DNA of 64,000 bases, taken from contig JAGVSM010001309.1 of the NCBI GenBank assembly GCA_022494885.1, positions 124,001 through 188,000 of the forward strand, written 5' to 3'. The translations under genes were made by a program, and so were the position numbers. How positions within the stretch are numbered: position 1 is the first letter of the stretch; every line of letters starts with the position of its first letter. Below the pieces are notes generated by a model. That model was given only the letters and a program-made list of their open reading frames with translations. It made no database searches and had not been told where the DNA came from. Shown here piece after piece: positions 44,255 to 54,059 of this stretch. The DNA is from Micrasema longulum (lineage: Eukaryota > Arthropoda > Insecta > Trichoptera > Brachycentridae).

Positions 44255-44720
44255 TTTCGAGTATGTCCAAACGTTTGAAGAAAAGGCTGGATATCACTTC
44301 CTAAAGAATTATTAATATATATTATTTTATGAGAAAGGAAAAACCGTTTTAAGTAGGAGCTATAAAAGTTTTGGTATTTAAGAGTTCACTTCACAAGAGT
44401 CGACATAGGAAAGTGTTGAGGAAATACGAATGTTCACACAAAGTCAGAACAATAAATGTTGTACATTTAAGCATTAACTTTGTCGTCAAAAGTTTTTAAT
44501 GTTATTAAATATTTGTATATAACCACTTACAAAACCGGTAGACATAAAAAAGTCGGTAAGTGGTTATTTACAAATATTTGATATCATTTGGTAAAATGTT
44601 GTACAGTTTGTAAAGTGGCCACTAAAACCTACCATTGACAAGTCATAAGCCTTGTAAATGCCTAAGCATCCATATTCTTTTCTACAGATTGTTTTTCCTT
44701 ACTGATGAAAACAAGTTTGA
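44255..44720 (+). repeat. Dispersed palindromic repeat family A, interrupted
   Basis: It opens TTTCGAGTATGTCCAAACG, continues ATCACTTCCTAAAGAATTATT, and carries the central TTTGTAAAGTGGCCACTAAAACC and GCCTTGTAAATGCCTAAGC. It is interrupted at 44466-44593 by a small hairpin insertion. Confidence 0.55.
44454..44605. mobile_element. Small hairpin insertion with 12-bp target duplication
   Basis: The insertion 44466-44593 (128 bp) is flanked by AAATGTTGTACA at 44454-44465 and 44594-44605. Removing it restores the family A sequence. It contains a 24-base inverted repeat (44507-44530 against 44556-44579, 23 of 24 matching) beginning AAATATTTGTA. Confidence 0.7.
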
Positions 44721-44824
44721 CCTGTATTGATTGCATTTAATACGAGCCTATTGTCAAATTTTGTGACATCCTAACCTAACTTGACACACTAGTTTTATTT
44801 ATTCAACTTTTAGTACATAATCAA

Positions 44825-45005
44825 AATTGTACATTGGTTGGCTTATTGCCAAATGGCAATTTCTTCCTTTCTATCAATAAAACAAAAAGCCGAAAACACA
44901 CAAAAATTTGTATAAAAATGACTTTAAATCAATTCTATTGCTCCGTGGGAAAAAGGCGTACGAAGGAAATAGGAAGGAAGAAAAGGGGATATATTTAGGA
45001 AAATA
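44825..45005 (+). repeat. Dispersed repeat family M
   Basis: It matches about 63080-63310: TTGGCTTATTGCCAAA.GGCAATTTCTT, then CTTTAAATCAATTCTATTGCTCC and a purine-rich end. In both places it is linked to family A. Confidence 0.55.
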
Positions 45006-45099
45006 CAGGAGATGTTTCTTCACACGTTATTAAATGCCTTCAATGATAAAAAAACATAGTAAGTGAATCAAAATGTTGTAATAAGGTCCAAAAATGCAT

Positions 45100-45260
45100 A
45101 ATACTGACATATTACAACAGAGATGAAGAACATTTTGAATGCTACACAGTGTGTAAATTGGCCACTTAAACCAGCCAACGACAGGTAGTAGGCACTGTAT
45201 ATGCCTTGACTTCGATATTACCTTCTCTTTAATGTTCTTCGTCTCTGTTGTTTATATTAT
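45100..45260 (+). repeat. Dispersed palindromic repeat family A
   Basis: CATATTACAACAGAGATGAAGAAC, CTACACAGTGTGTAAATTGG, CCACTTAAACCAGCCAACGAC and ATTACCTTCTCTTTAATGTTC appear in succession. Confidence 0.6.
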
Positions 45261-45594
45261 TGTTACTAATAACAGCTCCCCAGGAATTTGAATCCAATTC
45301 TTTTATACAAAAATTTGAACAAACTCAAAATATTGCATAACACAGAGTTTTTAGTATAAATATCAAAGAACAATGGGTGGGGGGTGACACTTTGTGAGGA
45401 ATAAAGGATGCGTTCAGAAACTTCCGGTGACTACTTTCATCAAGCATAAGCAGTTCGTTTTTTTAAGGAGCAACCTGCTAATTCTCTATTTCAGAGGCTC
45501 GTCAACAGGTGGGACTGAGAATATACGCAATGAAGGTATGACAATTATATCACAACTCGCGGATCAATTGAGAAAAAATCTTTCTTGTCTTATT

Positions 45595-45670
45595 TTCTTG
45601 CAACTGGCGGGAATAGAACCCTTGATGCCAATTTCGCAGTTAGCCGTCTATCTGACTGCGTCACGCCACC
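45595..45670 (-). mobile_element. SINE family K, tRNA-like head
   Basis: The minus strand reads GGCGTGACGCAGTCAGATAG (A-box-like) and GGGTTCTATTCCCGCC (B-box-like), about 45 bases apart. Only one copy, with no clear body, so this is a weak call. Confidence 0.45.
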
Positions 45671-45674
45671 TGTC

Positions 45675-45895
45675 AATACTGCGGATGGCTCCTAAGAGCC
45701 TTAACGACACTCGGCTACTTTACAAGGCATCTTGTTCTCGACGTCCTGGACGTCTGGTGCCAACGGTGTGTCGGCAGTTTGTGTCAGAACTTTAGGACGG
45801 GAACCTGACTGCACAGGAGCTGACAGCCGACAGAGGCCTGAAGGGATTTTGTGAACACGGTATTCTTCAAATAATGAGGGCGCATGGAATAATGA
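45675..45895 (+). pseudogene. LINE lineage 2, 3'-terminal fragment
   Basis: LRMAPKSLNDTRLLYKASCS, then RRPGRLVPTVCRQFVSEL and, after a stop, LTAQELTADRGL matches the tails at 3287-3610 and 29620-29850. It is the end of a 133-codon frame (45394-45795) whose first two thirds are unrelated sequence. Confidence 0.7.
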
Positions 45896-45900
45896 CGAAA

Positions 45901-46455
45901 CGTTAGAACAGTGGTCGGCAAACTCATTACAACGATTAAGATTTCTTTTCAGAGCCAAATTTCTTTTCGTTTAACTGCTTCACCTTCAAAGCTAAAAAAT
46001 ATTAATATACAGTGAAGATCTCCGTATTTACTCTCTGTAATTGAGTTAACATTTTTAAATTAGTGATGTGAGGGAGGTTTAACGACCACCAAAGCCATAA
46101 CATTTGAAATTTTTTGCCTCTAGATGAATGATGCAATAACAAAAAAGCATCTTGTGATTATTTTTTGCTTCAAAAATAGAAAAAAAAACCCTTTTCACTT
46201 TGGTCATAATTTTAGCTACATATGTTGAAATCAAAATAAATTCATCAAACTAAATATGATGCTTCTCCATGCATTCGATTACAGTATTTGCAATATACTC
46301 AATAATTTAAAAATCAGTAGTCCTAGAAGTTCTTCTTTAGAACCTATAGACTAAATAATTTTAACAAAAAGTGTAACTCGCGCTTTGCCGCACTCGAGTG
46401 GCTAAAGAGCCACATGCGGCTCGCGAACCTCGGTTTGCCGACCACTGCGTTAGCA
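45901..46455. mobile_element. hAT non-autonomous element (CAGTGGTCGGCAAAC ends)
   Basis: The element is 45909-46447 (539 bp). The left end CAGTGGTCGGCAAAC and the right end are perfect inverted repeats over 15 bases, and GTTTGCCGACCACTG closes it. The flanks are CGTTAGAA and CGTTAGCA (7 of 8 identical), an 8-bp duplication with one later change. The interior has CCACATGCGGCTCGCGAACC. No coding. Confidence 0.88.
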
Positions 46456-46829
46456 GAAAAAAATAAACGTATCATGCAAAATTAATAATAATTTAATACT
46501 GTCAATAGAACGTGATACATAATATTTAAATTGTAAAAATTAGTTAAAAAAATAATCCCTTTTCATTATATGATAAAATATTGTTCATTAAAGCATAATT
46601 AATACACCGCGTTGTTACGTTACAAAAATTAATAATATTTCGAAAATAGTTTGAATAGGTATTGCCAAACATTTATTTGTTGACGAGTACTAAATTTTAC
46701 CCCTGAGAAAGTTCGTTAAAATTCATTTATAACATAGAAATCAAGCTGGATTCCATTTTCCCCTTTTAAAGGGTGTACTTTAATCCAATTATAATATATT
46801 ATATCGAATAGGTGATGAACGAAAGCATG

Positions 46830-47090
46830 GTATTTAAAAGGGAAAGTGAGGTTAATGTTTGATTAGTAAATATTCACAACAAATGTCTTGAACAAGGAGA
46901 AGAATTTATGTATCTGGGAAGCATGTTTTCAAGAGATGGAAGACTAGAAAAATATGTTGAAAAGAGAGTGAATATGGGCAATAAAATAAACGGCGTACTA
47001 AGCACAGTAATTGCTAATAAAAATATATCAATCGAAGCTAAATTGGCGGTGCAAAATTTTCAAAAATGTATCAAATGTCAGTCAATATTA
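46830..47090 (+). pseudogene. LINE lineage 1, internal RT fragment
   Basis: MYLGSMFSRDGRLEKYVEKRV, then NGVLSTVIANKNISIEAKLAVQN aligns with the post-YADD part of 48229-49389 (YLGSMFTRDGNMDKDIERRV, then ANKCLSQEAKLAVHN). The upstream sequence from 46815 (MNESMVFKRE) extends the match. More diverged than the other copies. Confidence 0.75.
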
Positions 47091-47379
47091 TTTTAGTATT
47101 ACGAAAATTCCAATAAAAAGAAATAAATGGGAAGAAATTTGAAAGAATTTAAGGAAATAATAATTGGGACCCATAAAAAAAAATATTGTTTGTAAACATT
47201 TAAAAATAAACTTTTTTATGAACTAAAAAATAATATCTTCCCAATTTTTAGTTTATGCATTCTCGTTAAATGCAATCCTGGTGACGGATGGAAAAAACAT
47301 TTACGTTTCTTACTTTTTTTCTATTAATTAAGTTGAAAATTTTAATAAATATAAATATCCTTGTGGCAAAGATCTACAT

Positions 47380-47475
47380 TTTGCTGAAAACCACACGTAA
47401 ATCGGTCCAGTAGTTTTTCAGTCAATCGAGGACACACATACAAACATTGGTTCGTATGTGTGTCCTCAATGCAAT
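47380..47475 (+). repeat. Retroposon tail motif followed by a 14-bp hairpin
   Basis: AATCGGTCCAGTAGTTTTTC resembles the RTE-type 3' motif also near 28440. It is followed by the inverted pair 47428-47441 / 47454-47467 (GAGGACACACATAC), a perfect 14-bp stem with a 12-base loop. Confidence 0.4.
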
Positions 47476-47624
47476 CCTTTCATATAATATACAGATTTAA
47501 AAACAATTTACACAACGAATGGTTTTAATTGTATGTTCTTCAAGGTGTTTTAATAAAAAATGACCCAAAAATGACCTGACGTGTGGCAATTATCCCCAAT
47601 GTTCAATAATCACGATAAAAATTC

Positions 47625-47885
47625 TCAATCTCATTCTGAACCTAATGGTGCATAGGGTACTGCCTCAGTACATCAATCGCAGCGTTTCGTAATCATTTTT
47701 GTTACATGTAGGTAAAATGATCAGTCTTAGGCTTCAGGTGCCAGTCCAGGGACTATGTAATATTCTAGTGTAAAAAAATATTTTTAAATAAATATTTCAT
47801 TTCAACCATGTCGGAAATCGAACCTAAGACCTCCTGCATGATATTTAAACGCGCTGACTCCTATACCACGAGATCGGCTAATTAA
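47625..47885 (-). mobile_element. SINE family B, near full length
   Basis: From CTAATGGTGCATAGGGTACTG through CAGGTGCCAGTCCAGGGAC to the head remnant TAGCCGATCTCGTGG. The anticodon arm is altered by small changes. Confidence 0.75.
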
Positions 47886-48228
47886 TTAGAACATTTAAAT
47901 ACTAAAAGTGTTCTGGCGTGCATTTATGGAAATCGAAGGCCGATACCCAATAAACGGATGGCCTTTAAGAATGTCAATGGGGAATTTCTTGCTACCAAAA
48001 GTCAATGGCAACAAAAACCCAGCAAAATTCGTGACAAGAAATCATTATCAAGTAATATAATAGATCGAAAGCAGAAATTATATCAACAGTATTTTTAGTT
48101 TGTTCAAATAATTACAGAAATGTACTAGTACTCGTCCATGGAAGGATAAAAGGCAAGGAATTATATCACTGTAATTTTTTATACATACGTTGTAAAAATC
48201 TACGAAAATATAACTAACTAACTAACCA

Positions 48229-49389
48229 TCACGCCATTTCCCCAGAGGGGTAGGCAGAGAGGATAGAACGCCACACCACTCTGTCCTGGCACACTTCCTT
48301 TGCTTCCTTCACATTCATACATCTTCTCATGCACGCACGTCGATTATTCCGACTTTTCACATGACCACTTTCAAGAATTTGTTGTACTTGATCATGCCAT
48401 GTCTTTCTCGGCCTTCCTCGACTTCTACAACCAGACACATTCGCATCATAAATCTTTTTAGCCGTTCTTTCATCATTCATTCGCTCCACATGACCGAACC
48501 ATCGCAAAAGACCTTTCTTAATTTTGTCGATAATGCTTAACTCAGCCTTGCATTCTGCTCTAATTTCGACATTAGGGCACCTATCATACATTGTTTTTCC
48601 GCACATTCGCCTGAGGGATCGCATTTCAACAGCATTCAGTCTACTTTCGTCCCTTTTTTTCCAACTCCATGCTTCGCTTCCATACATTAGGGTTGGTACC
48701 AGAACTCCATTATGAACTGCTAATTTAGCCTCTTGCGATAGACACTTATTTGCTACGACAGACTTTAAGGCACCATTAACTCTGTTACCGGCACTAACCC
48801 TCCTTTCAATATCCTTGTCCATATTTCCATCTCTAGTAAACATACTACCCAGATATACAAATTCTTCGACCTGTTTCAAACTATCTCCATTTACTACAAT
48901 CTTACATTCAGTCATAGTTACATTTCTTTCAAAGACCATGACGTTCGACTTTTGCACATTCATTAGCAAATCACTCTCCTTGCACACTTCGTAAACCTTT
49001 GTAACCAAGGATTGCAGTTCCTCTTCGCTGTCAGCTAGGAGGACTGCGTCATCGGCGTACAGAAGGCAACTGACAGTTAGATTACTCATTTTCGCTCCCA
49101 CATCCATACTTTTCAATTCTTTCATACATTTATCCATGTATATGTTGAATAACCACGGTGACATTACACATCCCTGTTTGACTCCTTTGGGGATGTCAAA
49201 CCAGGAAGTTAATGACCCATTTACCCTTACACACGCTACACTATCTTTGTACAAGGAAGCAATAGCGCGGACAAGGTTGTCACTCACTCCATACTCCGAT
49301 AGAACCATCCATAATTTTTTCCTATCACTGGATTTCCTCCCTAGGGAGTTATTTAGATCGAAATTTGTTGCAACAGAGAGGAAAAACAT
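48229..49389 (-). CDS. LINE lineage 1 reverse transcriptase, 386-codon open frame
   Basis: Non-LTR retrotransposon RT lacking its N-terminal endonuclease and RT fingers. It keeps the palm: motif B region GVKQGCVMSPWLFNIYMD (residues 69-86), the catalytic CLLYADDAVLLAD (YADD at 111-114), and then NVQKSNVMVFE and the YLGSMFTRDG block. The thumb and C-terminal domain follow (RWFGHVERM, RGRPRKTWHD, GHVKSRNNRRACMRRCMNV) to the end YPSGEMA. The first 20 or so residues are not LINE: they are the translated inverted end of an adjacent family A repeat, and LINE homology starts at about residue 22 (DRKKLWMVLSEYG). After the stop comes a (GTTA)n tail on the minus strand. The frame has no stop or shift over 365 LINE codons, unlike every other LINE here, so this is a young insertion. 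It cannot be autonomous. Confidence 0.88.
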   Translation of the reverse strand: MFFLSVATNFDLNNSLGRKSSDRKKLWMVLSEYGVSDNLVRAIASLYKDSVACVRVNGSLTSWFDIPKGVKQGCVMSPWLFNIYMDKCMKELKSMDVGAKMSNLTVSCLLYADDAVLLADSEEELQSLVTKVYEVCKESDLLMNVQKSNVMVFERNVTMTECKIVVNGDSLKQVEEFVYLGSMFTRDGNMDKDIERRVSAGNRVNGALKSVVANKCLSQEAKLAVHNGVLVPTLMYGSEAWSWKKRDESRLNAVEMRSLRRMCGKTMYDRCPNVEIRAECKAELSIIDKIKKGLLRWFGHVERMNDERTAKKIYDANVSGCRSRGRPRKTWHDQVQQILESGHVKSRNNRRACMRRCMNVKEAKEVCQDRVVWRSILSAYPSGEMA

Positions 49390-49655
49390 TTTTGAGGAAG
49401 TTGGTAAATTGGTTCAGCCGGATAAGTCTCACCCAAACGATAAAGGTTTCAGCTCTTTTACTTCACAAAAGTCAACTGAGAGAAGAGTTGAGGAAATTCG
49501 GAAGTTTAAACATAGGTAGAATGGTGAATAAAACAATACAGTGTGCAAAATGGTCACTTAAATCAGCAAATGACAGGTCATAAGCCCTCTTAATGCCTAG
49601 ACTTCCATATTCCCTGCTCAAAAATATTTTTTTTTCTTTTGCAACAAATTTAGAA
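49335..49655 (+). repeat. Dispersed palindromic repeat family A, abutting the LINE frame
   Basis: CTCCCTAGGGAGTTATTTAG, TTGTTGCAACAGAGAGGAAA, CAGCTCTTTTACTTCACAAAAG, ACAGTGTGCAAAATGGTCAC and GCCTAGACTTCCATATTCC, closing with CAAAAATATTTTTTTTTC and TTGCAACAAATTT. The outer parts are inverted copies of each other. Confidence 0.65.
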
Positions 49656-49659
49656 TATT

Positions 49660-50115
49660 ATTATACGTACTGACTTATAATAAATTAATGAACCCGGGGT
49701 GTTATTCTGAATCTTCACTGCACCCTAGAGAGTTATCAATTTGTGGACTGTTATTTTTTGCATTCGACTTCACTTTGCTTCATATATGGCTATACTGATG
49801 ATTAGACGTCAAATAAGTACGAAAACGGGTTACCAAATAAAATAATTTTCATTTAGAACATTATTGTGACATTAAAGCATTACCCAAAACACTTAATTAG
49901 GTTGAATTGACCAAACCGTATTAGTAATATTACGGTTTTTAAACAGTTGTATTCATCCGTTGACAATAATTCATCAGTGTGGCCATATGTTTAGCAAAGT
50001 GTAGTCGCATACAAAAAAAAAATCGTTAAATTAACTGCTCTGAGGGAGATAGAGAAGATTCACCACCCAAAATGCCACCCCTGACCCTGCATAACAATGG
50101 GAAGTTAAAATTTAT
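49660..50115. other. Unassigned spacer
   Basis: No recognised repeat or protein. Confidence 0.3.
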
Positions 50116-50119
50116 CTTT

Positions 50120-50406
50120 AATTTTATCTCATTATCATCAGCATTCCCTTTCCGAACCTTATGGTGCATAGGGCGCTGCATTGGTACATCAATCGCAGAG
50201 TATCTTGATCATTTTTTTAAAGGTTAGATGATCAGTCTTACGCTTCAGGTACCAGTCCAAGGACAATAAAATATTATGGTGTAAAAACACCCTTTAAAAT
50301 GAATATTTCATATCAACCATGCCGGGAATCGAACCTGAGACCTCTCGCGTGGTAGGCAAACGCGCTGACCATTATACCACGAGGCCGACCAGCATCAATT
50401 TTATCT
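50120..50406 (-). mobile_element. SINE family B, full length with 10-bp target duplication
   Basis: The SINE is 50130-50396, flanked by AATTTTATCT at 50120-50129 and 50397-50406. On the minus strand the head reads GTCGGCCTCGTGGTATAATGG, then GGTTCGATTCCCGGCATGG. The head, body and short ATGATAATGAG tail are all clean, making this the best reference copy of the family in the window. Confidence 0.88.
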
Positions 50407-50688
50407 ACAAAGAAAAATTAAGTTTTCTGTATGAAATATGTTCAGGTATTTTTTTAACATGTTTTATGATAGGTAACTAATGAATTTACTTTAATTTTCA
50501 TACAAATATACACATTTTCGCACATAAATATCAGTTTTGCTTTATACCGTCCGACAAAGATGTAATCGTGGCCCTGTTAATCCCATATTAGCTACATCGA
50601 GAATAGTATAGTAAATATAGCGTTGTCCTTAACAATAACAAAAAAAGAGATAGCATATCACAATTCACATGTCATAATCGTTAATGTA

Positions 50689-50933
50689 AAGCTAGGGTTT
50701 CCTAGGACAGCGGTGCCCGTATTTTAACGGCCGTAGTGAACGGTGATGCGGTAGATAGCCTTCGTTACGGTGACTAGAGTGTGGTTTCCTAGGAAAACGG
50801 TGTTATCAACACCATTTAACACCGTTTCCCTAGAAAACCACTCTTAAGTCGACGTTACGACGGCTGTCTACCGCATCACCGTTCAATACGGCCGTTAAGA
50901 TGCGGGCACCGCTGTCCTAAGAAACCCTAGCTT
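50689..50933. mobile_element. GC-rich near-perfect palindrome (fold-back MITE)
   Basis: Arms of about 117 bases meet near 50811. They begin AAGCTAGGGTTTC and share GACAGCGGTGCCCG, TTAACGGCCGTA and GAACGGTGATGCGGTAGA, with roughly 12 mismatches per arm. A shorter motif GGTTTCCTAGGAAAACGGTG at the inner end of each arm is a variant of the outer end, so the motif occurs four times. GC content is far above the surroundings. There is no coding and no clear target duplication. Confidence 0.8.
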
Positions 50934-50944
50934 ATGAGATATAC

Positions 50945-51150
50945 ATATTTCTTTAGTTTTTTTTTTTTTTTAAATAAATATTTGCGTTCTTATAATTTAC
51001 GAAAATATTTAATTTTGAGGGCCATTTTCAACGAGTTGTAAATAACTCACTATTAGAAAATGGGAATCAAGTTGGGGTAGAGTGGGATTCGAACCACGGA
51101 CCTTTGATCCGTGAGTCCGAGACACAAGCCACGGGTCCACAACCCGATAT
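50945..51150 (-). mobile_element. SINE family C (tRNA head, poly(A) tail), full length
   Basis: The minus-strand head includes GGACCCGTGGCTTGTGTCTC and the B box GTGGTTCGAATCCCAC. The body has CTTGATTCCCATTTTCTAAT and GAAAATGGCCCTCAAAATTA. The 3' end is a T-run on the plus strand (50959-50973), meaning a poly(A) tail. Related copies lie at 55845-56012, 56097-56255 and 56615-56800. Confidence 0.75.
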
Positions 51151-51294
51151 TCATTTCTATGTAACTCGTTACCAGAGATACGACACTTGTTGGCAACAAG
51201 TGTAAATTTTTTTAAAAAAGGAACTAATTAACTACTAAATCCATAAATTGGATCGTATGCACAAATGAAAAGATACTATCTGTTTTGGTTTTTA

Positions 51295-51730
51295 CAGTCG
51301 CAGTGTAATTAACCGCTTACGACTACACCCGAGTATACTCGGGCAAACTTTAATTGCAGAAAAGACCACTCCCGAACACAATCGGGTGAAAATAAATAAT
51401 ACTTTTCTTTGCCTTTATAAAACATTATTAATATATTTTTTTTGATATTTTTTTTTTCTTCACCTACGACGCACCCTAGTATATCAACATTAAGTCCCGT
51501 TTCGGGCCCAAAATGGCTTTCACGAAGGATATATATGTTTAGTTGATGAAATTAATTCATAAAAAAAACCTTTTTTTTCCGTTTTTAATTTTTTATGATT
51601 ACTGAAGTGGGTAAAGCATTTTTTCATCACACACAATTGCATATTTCTGCGTCACGTCACGTCTGATCACGATGAAAGTTCTTTAAGGAATGAAAGCAAG
51701 GAAAGCGATAGCCCACAAATTGAAAAGTCA
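51295..51730 (+). mobile_element. Possible piggyBac-like 5' end, truncated by a LINE
   Basis: TTAACCGCTTACGACTACAC (51308) starts at a TTAA and is followed by the perfect palindrome CCCGAGTATACTCGGG (51331-51346) and a variant CCCGAACACAATCGGG. Near 51660 the plus strand reads SDHDESSLRNESKESDSPQI, an acidic serine-rich stretch like the start of piggyBac transposases. No catalytic domain follows, because the LINE begins at about 51745. This is an inference from several weak signs. Confidence 0.3.
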
Positions 51731-51744
51731 TTTTTTCGCGCTTG

Positions 51745-53225
51745 TAATATACCTATTTAATTGTACGTCATCAATTATACTATAAATGAATATTTGGAAA
51801 ACGCAACTGACTTCAAGGTACAAGTATGTAATTATAATCATTATATATATGCTATATACACCGACTTCAGTAAGGCCTTTGACAAGGTTTGCCACTCTAA
51901 CTTGTTGCAGAAACTTGGTCGACTGAGAATACGTAATGAACTCCTAAAATGGTTCATTAGTTACTTATATAATAGAAAAATATCAGTAAAAATAAATTCC
52001 CATATCTCCTATAGTTTTTTTAGCAACAAGCGGCGTACCCCAAGGATCGCACTTAGGACCTATTTTATTTTTAATATATATAAACAATTATGTTGAATTT
52101 TTTAGCGACGTTAACTATTTACTTTTTGCTGATGACCTCAATCTTTATAGAATTTTAAATAATACTGATTATTGCAATACCCTGCAGATGAACCTCAACA
52201 GAATTTACGAGTGGTGCAATAAAAATAATATGTTTCTCAATTTAGATAAATGCCAAGTTATTTCCTTTTCTAAAAGTAAGAAACCTTTAATTTTCAACTA
52301 TTTGTTGAACCGCGCAACAATTGAAAAAGTTGATTTCATTGGGAATCTTGGCGTAATTTTGGATGATAAACTTACATTTATCAAACATATTGACAAGATT
52401 TCAAGTGAGGCGCTAAGTATGTTGGGTTTTATTTGTAGGGTTACTAGCAAATCACACCAATCAAGTCACTTCATTGCTCTCTGGTTAAAAGTCGTTTAGA
52501 ATATATTTCTCCAGTCTGGTCGCTTCATTATAGTGTACATTCTGATTCACTCGAGCGCGTCCAGAAGAAATTTCTGAAATATATTAATTTTAAACTACTT
52601 ATTTCAGCTGCTTTATTTCATAATAATCAATTGTTGTCTTCAGCAAATATTTTAAAACCTTCCTATAGAAGAATCCTAATTGACTCAATATTACTTTATG
52701 AAGTAATCAATTCATTCATTGACTGTCCAGATTTGCTGGAGTTGGTGTGTTTCCGTGTACCTGGTTGACAAACTCGCCACAGATCTCCTTTTTGTTCTGC
52801 AAGTTCTAGGACCAACTATCAAATGCATTCGCCTAACCCATGAAACAAAAAAAATAAGATACGCCGCAATTGGTCTTCACAGATATGGTAATCAGTATGA
52901 GGACAAGGCTAATATATTTGGTTCTGGACTTGAAAGTTATAAAACGAGTCTAATTTCTTTTTTCTCTCGCAATATATTCTTTAAACTTTTATTTATTTTT
53001 AATAATGTTTTTTTTTGCTTTTTCATATTTATATGTTTATTTCTTTAATATTTTGGGTTGCTTATGTGTATTTACCTACTTGTTACTATTGTTATAGTTA
53101 TGCAATGTTATCATTTATTGTTATATATTTATATATGTATTTTTTATACTTATGTTCAATATATGTTGAAGGTAATTTATACCGTTTATGTAAAAAAAAT
53201 AAAAAAATAAAAATAATATTTTTAA
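51745..53225 (+). pseudogene. Jockey/CR1-like LINE reverse transcriptase with FADD motif
   Basis: Motif A YTDFSKAFDKVCHSNLLQKL is near 51860-51920. After one frameshift near 52020, motif B SGVPQGSHLGPILFLIYINN and the catalytic FADD at 52125-52136 follow. Then come the thumb NNMFLNLDKCQVISFSKSK and GVILDDKLTFIKHIDK (to 52499), and the C-terminal part in broken frames (SRLEYISPVWSLHYSVHSDS, ERVQKKFLKY, SRTNYQMHSP). The 3' UTR ends near 53220 in an A-rich (AAAAATA)n tail. The endonuclease is missing (5' truncation). A handful of frameshifts and stops make it inactive. Confidence 0.8.
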
Positions 53226-53274
53226 GTTTGGTTTGAATGTGAGAGATTTGCAATAGGTACGGCACCAAGCAGTA

Positions 53275-53545
53275 CATATCAGCATAAATTGTTTTATTAT
53301 AATGTAAATAAGAAAAATTACGTGAGAATTTTTTTTATTAAAACCCAAAAACACTGGGACAGGGTTCACCATGCACACGAAACACGAAATTCTGTGAGGA
53401 ATAACCTAATGATGCCTATAGCGCGTGTAGCGGTGTTTCAAAGATCTTTTATTTTTACGGGACCAAAGCTATATAACTTAGTGCCTTACATCTGGAAAAA
53501 CGAAAGTAAAACATTTTTTAGGAAAAAAAAATCGAGTCAGTAAAT
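53275..53545 (+). pseudogene. Second LINE, RT C-terminal fragment
   Basis: HHAHETRNSVRNNLMMPIARV, then FQRSFIFTGPKLYNLVPYIW and TFFRKK is the closing domain of a different Jockey/CR1-type RT (H.TR..., then F...G..LYN.LP). It directly follows the tail of the preceding LINE. Confidence 0.65.
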
Positions 53546-53829
53546 TTGTTAACAATTATAACTTAATTTTTACCTATATGTTATTTACATACTTATATTT
53601 TATGTACATATTTATTATATTATATACATATTTATTTTATTATATACAAACTTATAGATTATATCTAATAGTGACTTATTTACAACTCATTAAAAATGAC
53701 CCTGAAAAATTAAATATTGGGTAAATCATAAAAATAACAATATTACCAAAAAAACACATAGTAAATAACCAGTAAGAAGGTGACCGTATAGAGCGAGTAC
53801 TTTTAGTAAATAAACGTTATATAACTTCA

Positions 53830-54015
53830 AATATTTCAACAGTTGGAACAATTGAAGTTATCTGAATGCTCAAACATAGGGGGATTGGCTAATTTTACGC
53901 AATTTGTAAAGTGGCCCTTTAAACGAGGCAATAGCAGATCAAAAGCCCTAAAAGGTAATAGGCTTCCATATATATTTCTTTTAAATGTTCTCCGCTCTGT
54001 TCTTTTCTGCGAAGG
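53830..54015 (+). repeat. Dispersed palindromic repeat family A
   Basis: GCAATTTGTAAAGTGGCC, GATCAAAAGCCCTAAAAGG and GGCTTCCATATATATTTC follow the family order. Confidence 0.55.
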
Positions 54016-54059
54016 TAAAGACATTTACCTCTCTTATAATAAATACAATTAAGACACGT

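Noticed and set aside
45394..45795. 133-codon plus-strand frame as a gene
   Set aside because: Only its last third matches LINE lineage 2. The middle includes an antisense tRNA-like SINE head. It is a chance fusion.
48200..48228. TTAG-like repeats at the LINE 3' end taken as insect telomeric TTAGG
   Set aside because: The unit is (GTTA)n, four bases, only a few units long, and it sits exactly at the LINE 3' end. It is a LINE tail.
13125..50396. tRNA genes suggested by intact A and B boxes in family B and C copies
   Set aside because: The acceptor stem does not close and every copy continues into a shared SINE body, so these are SINE heads.
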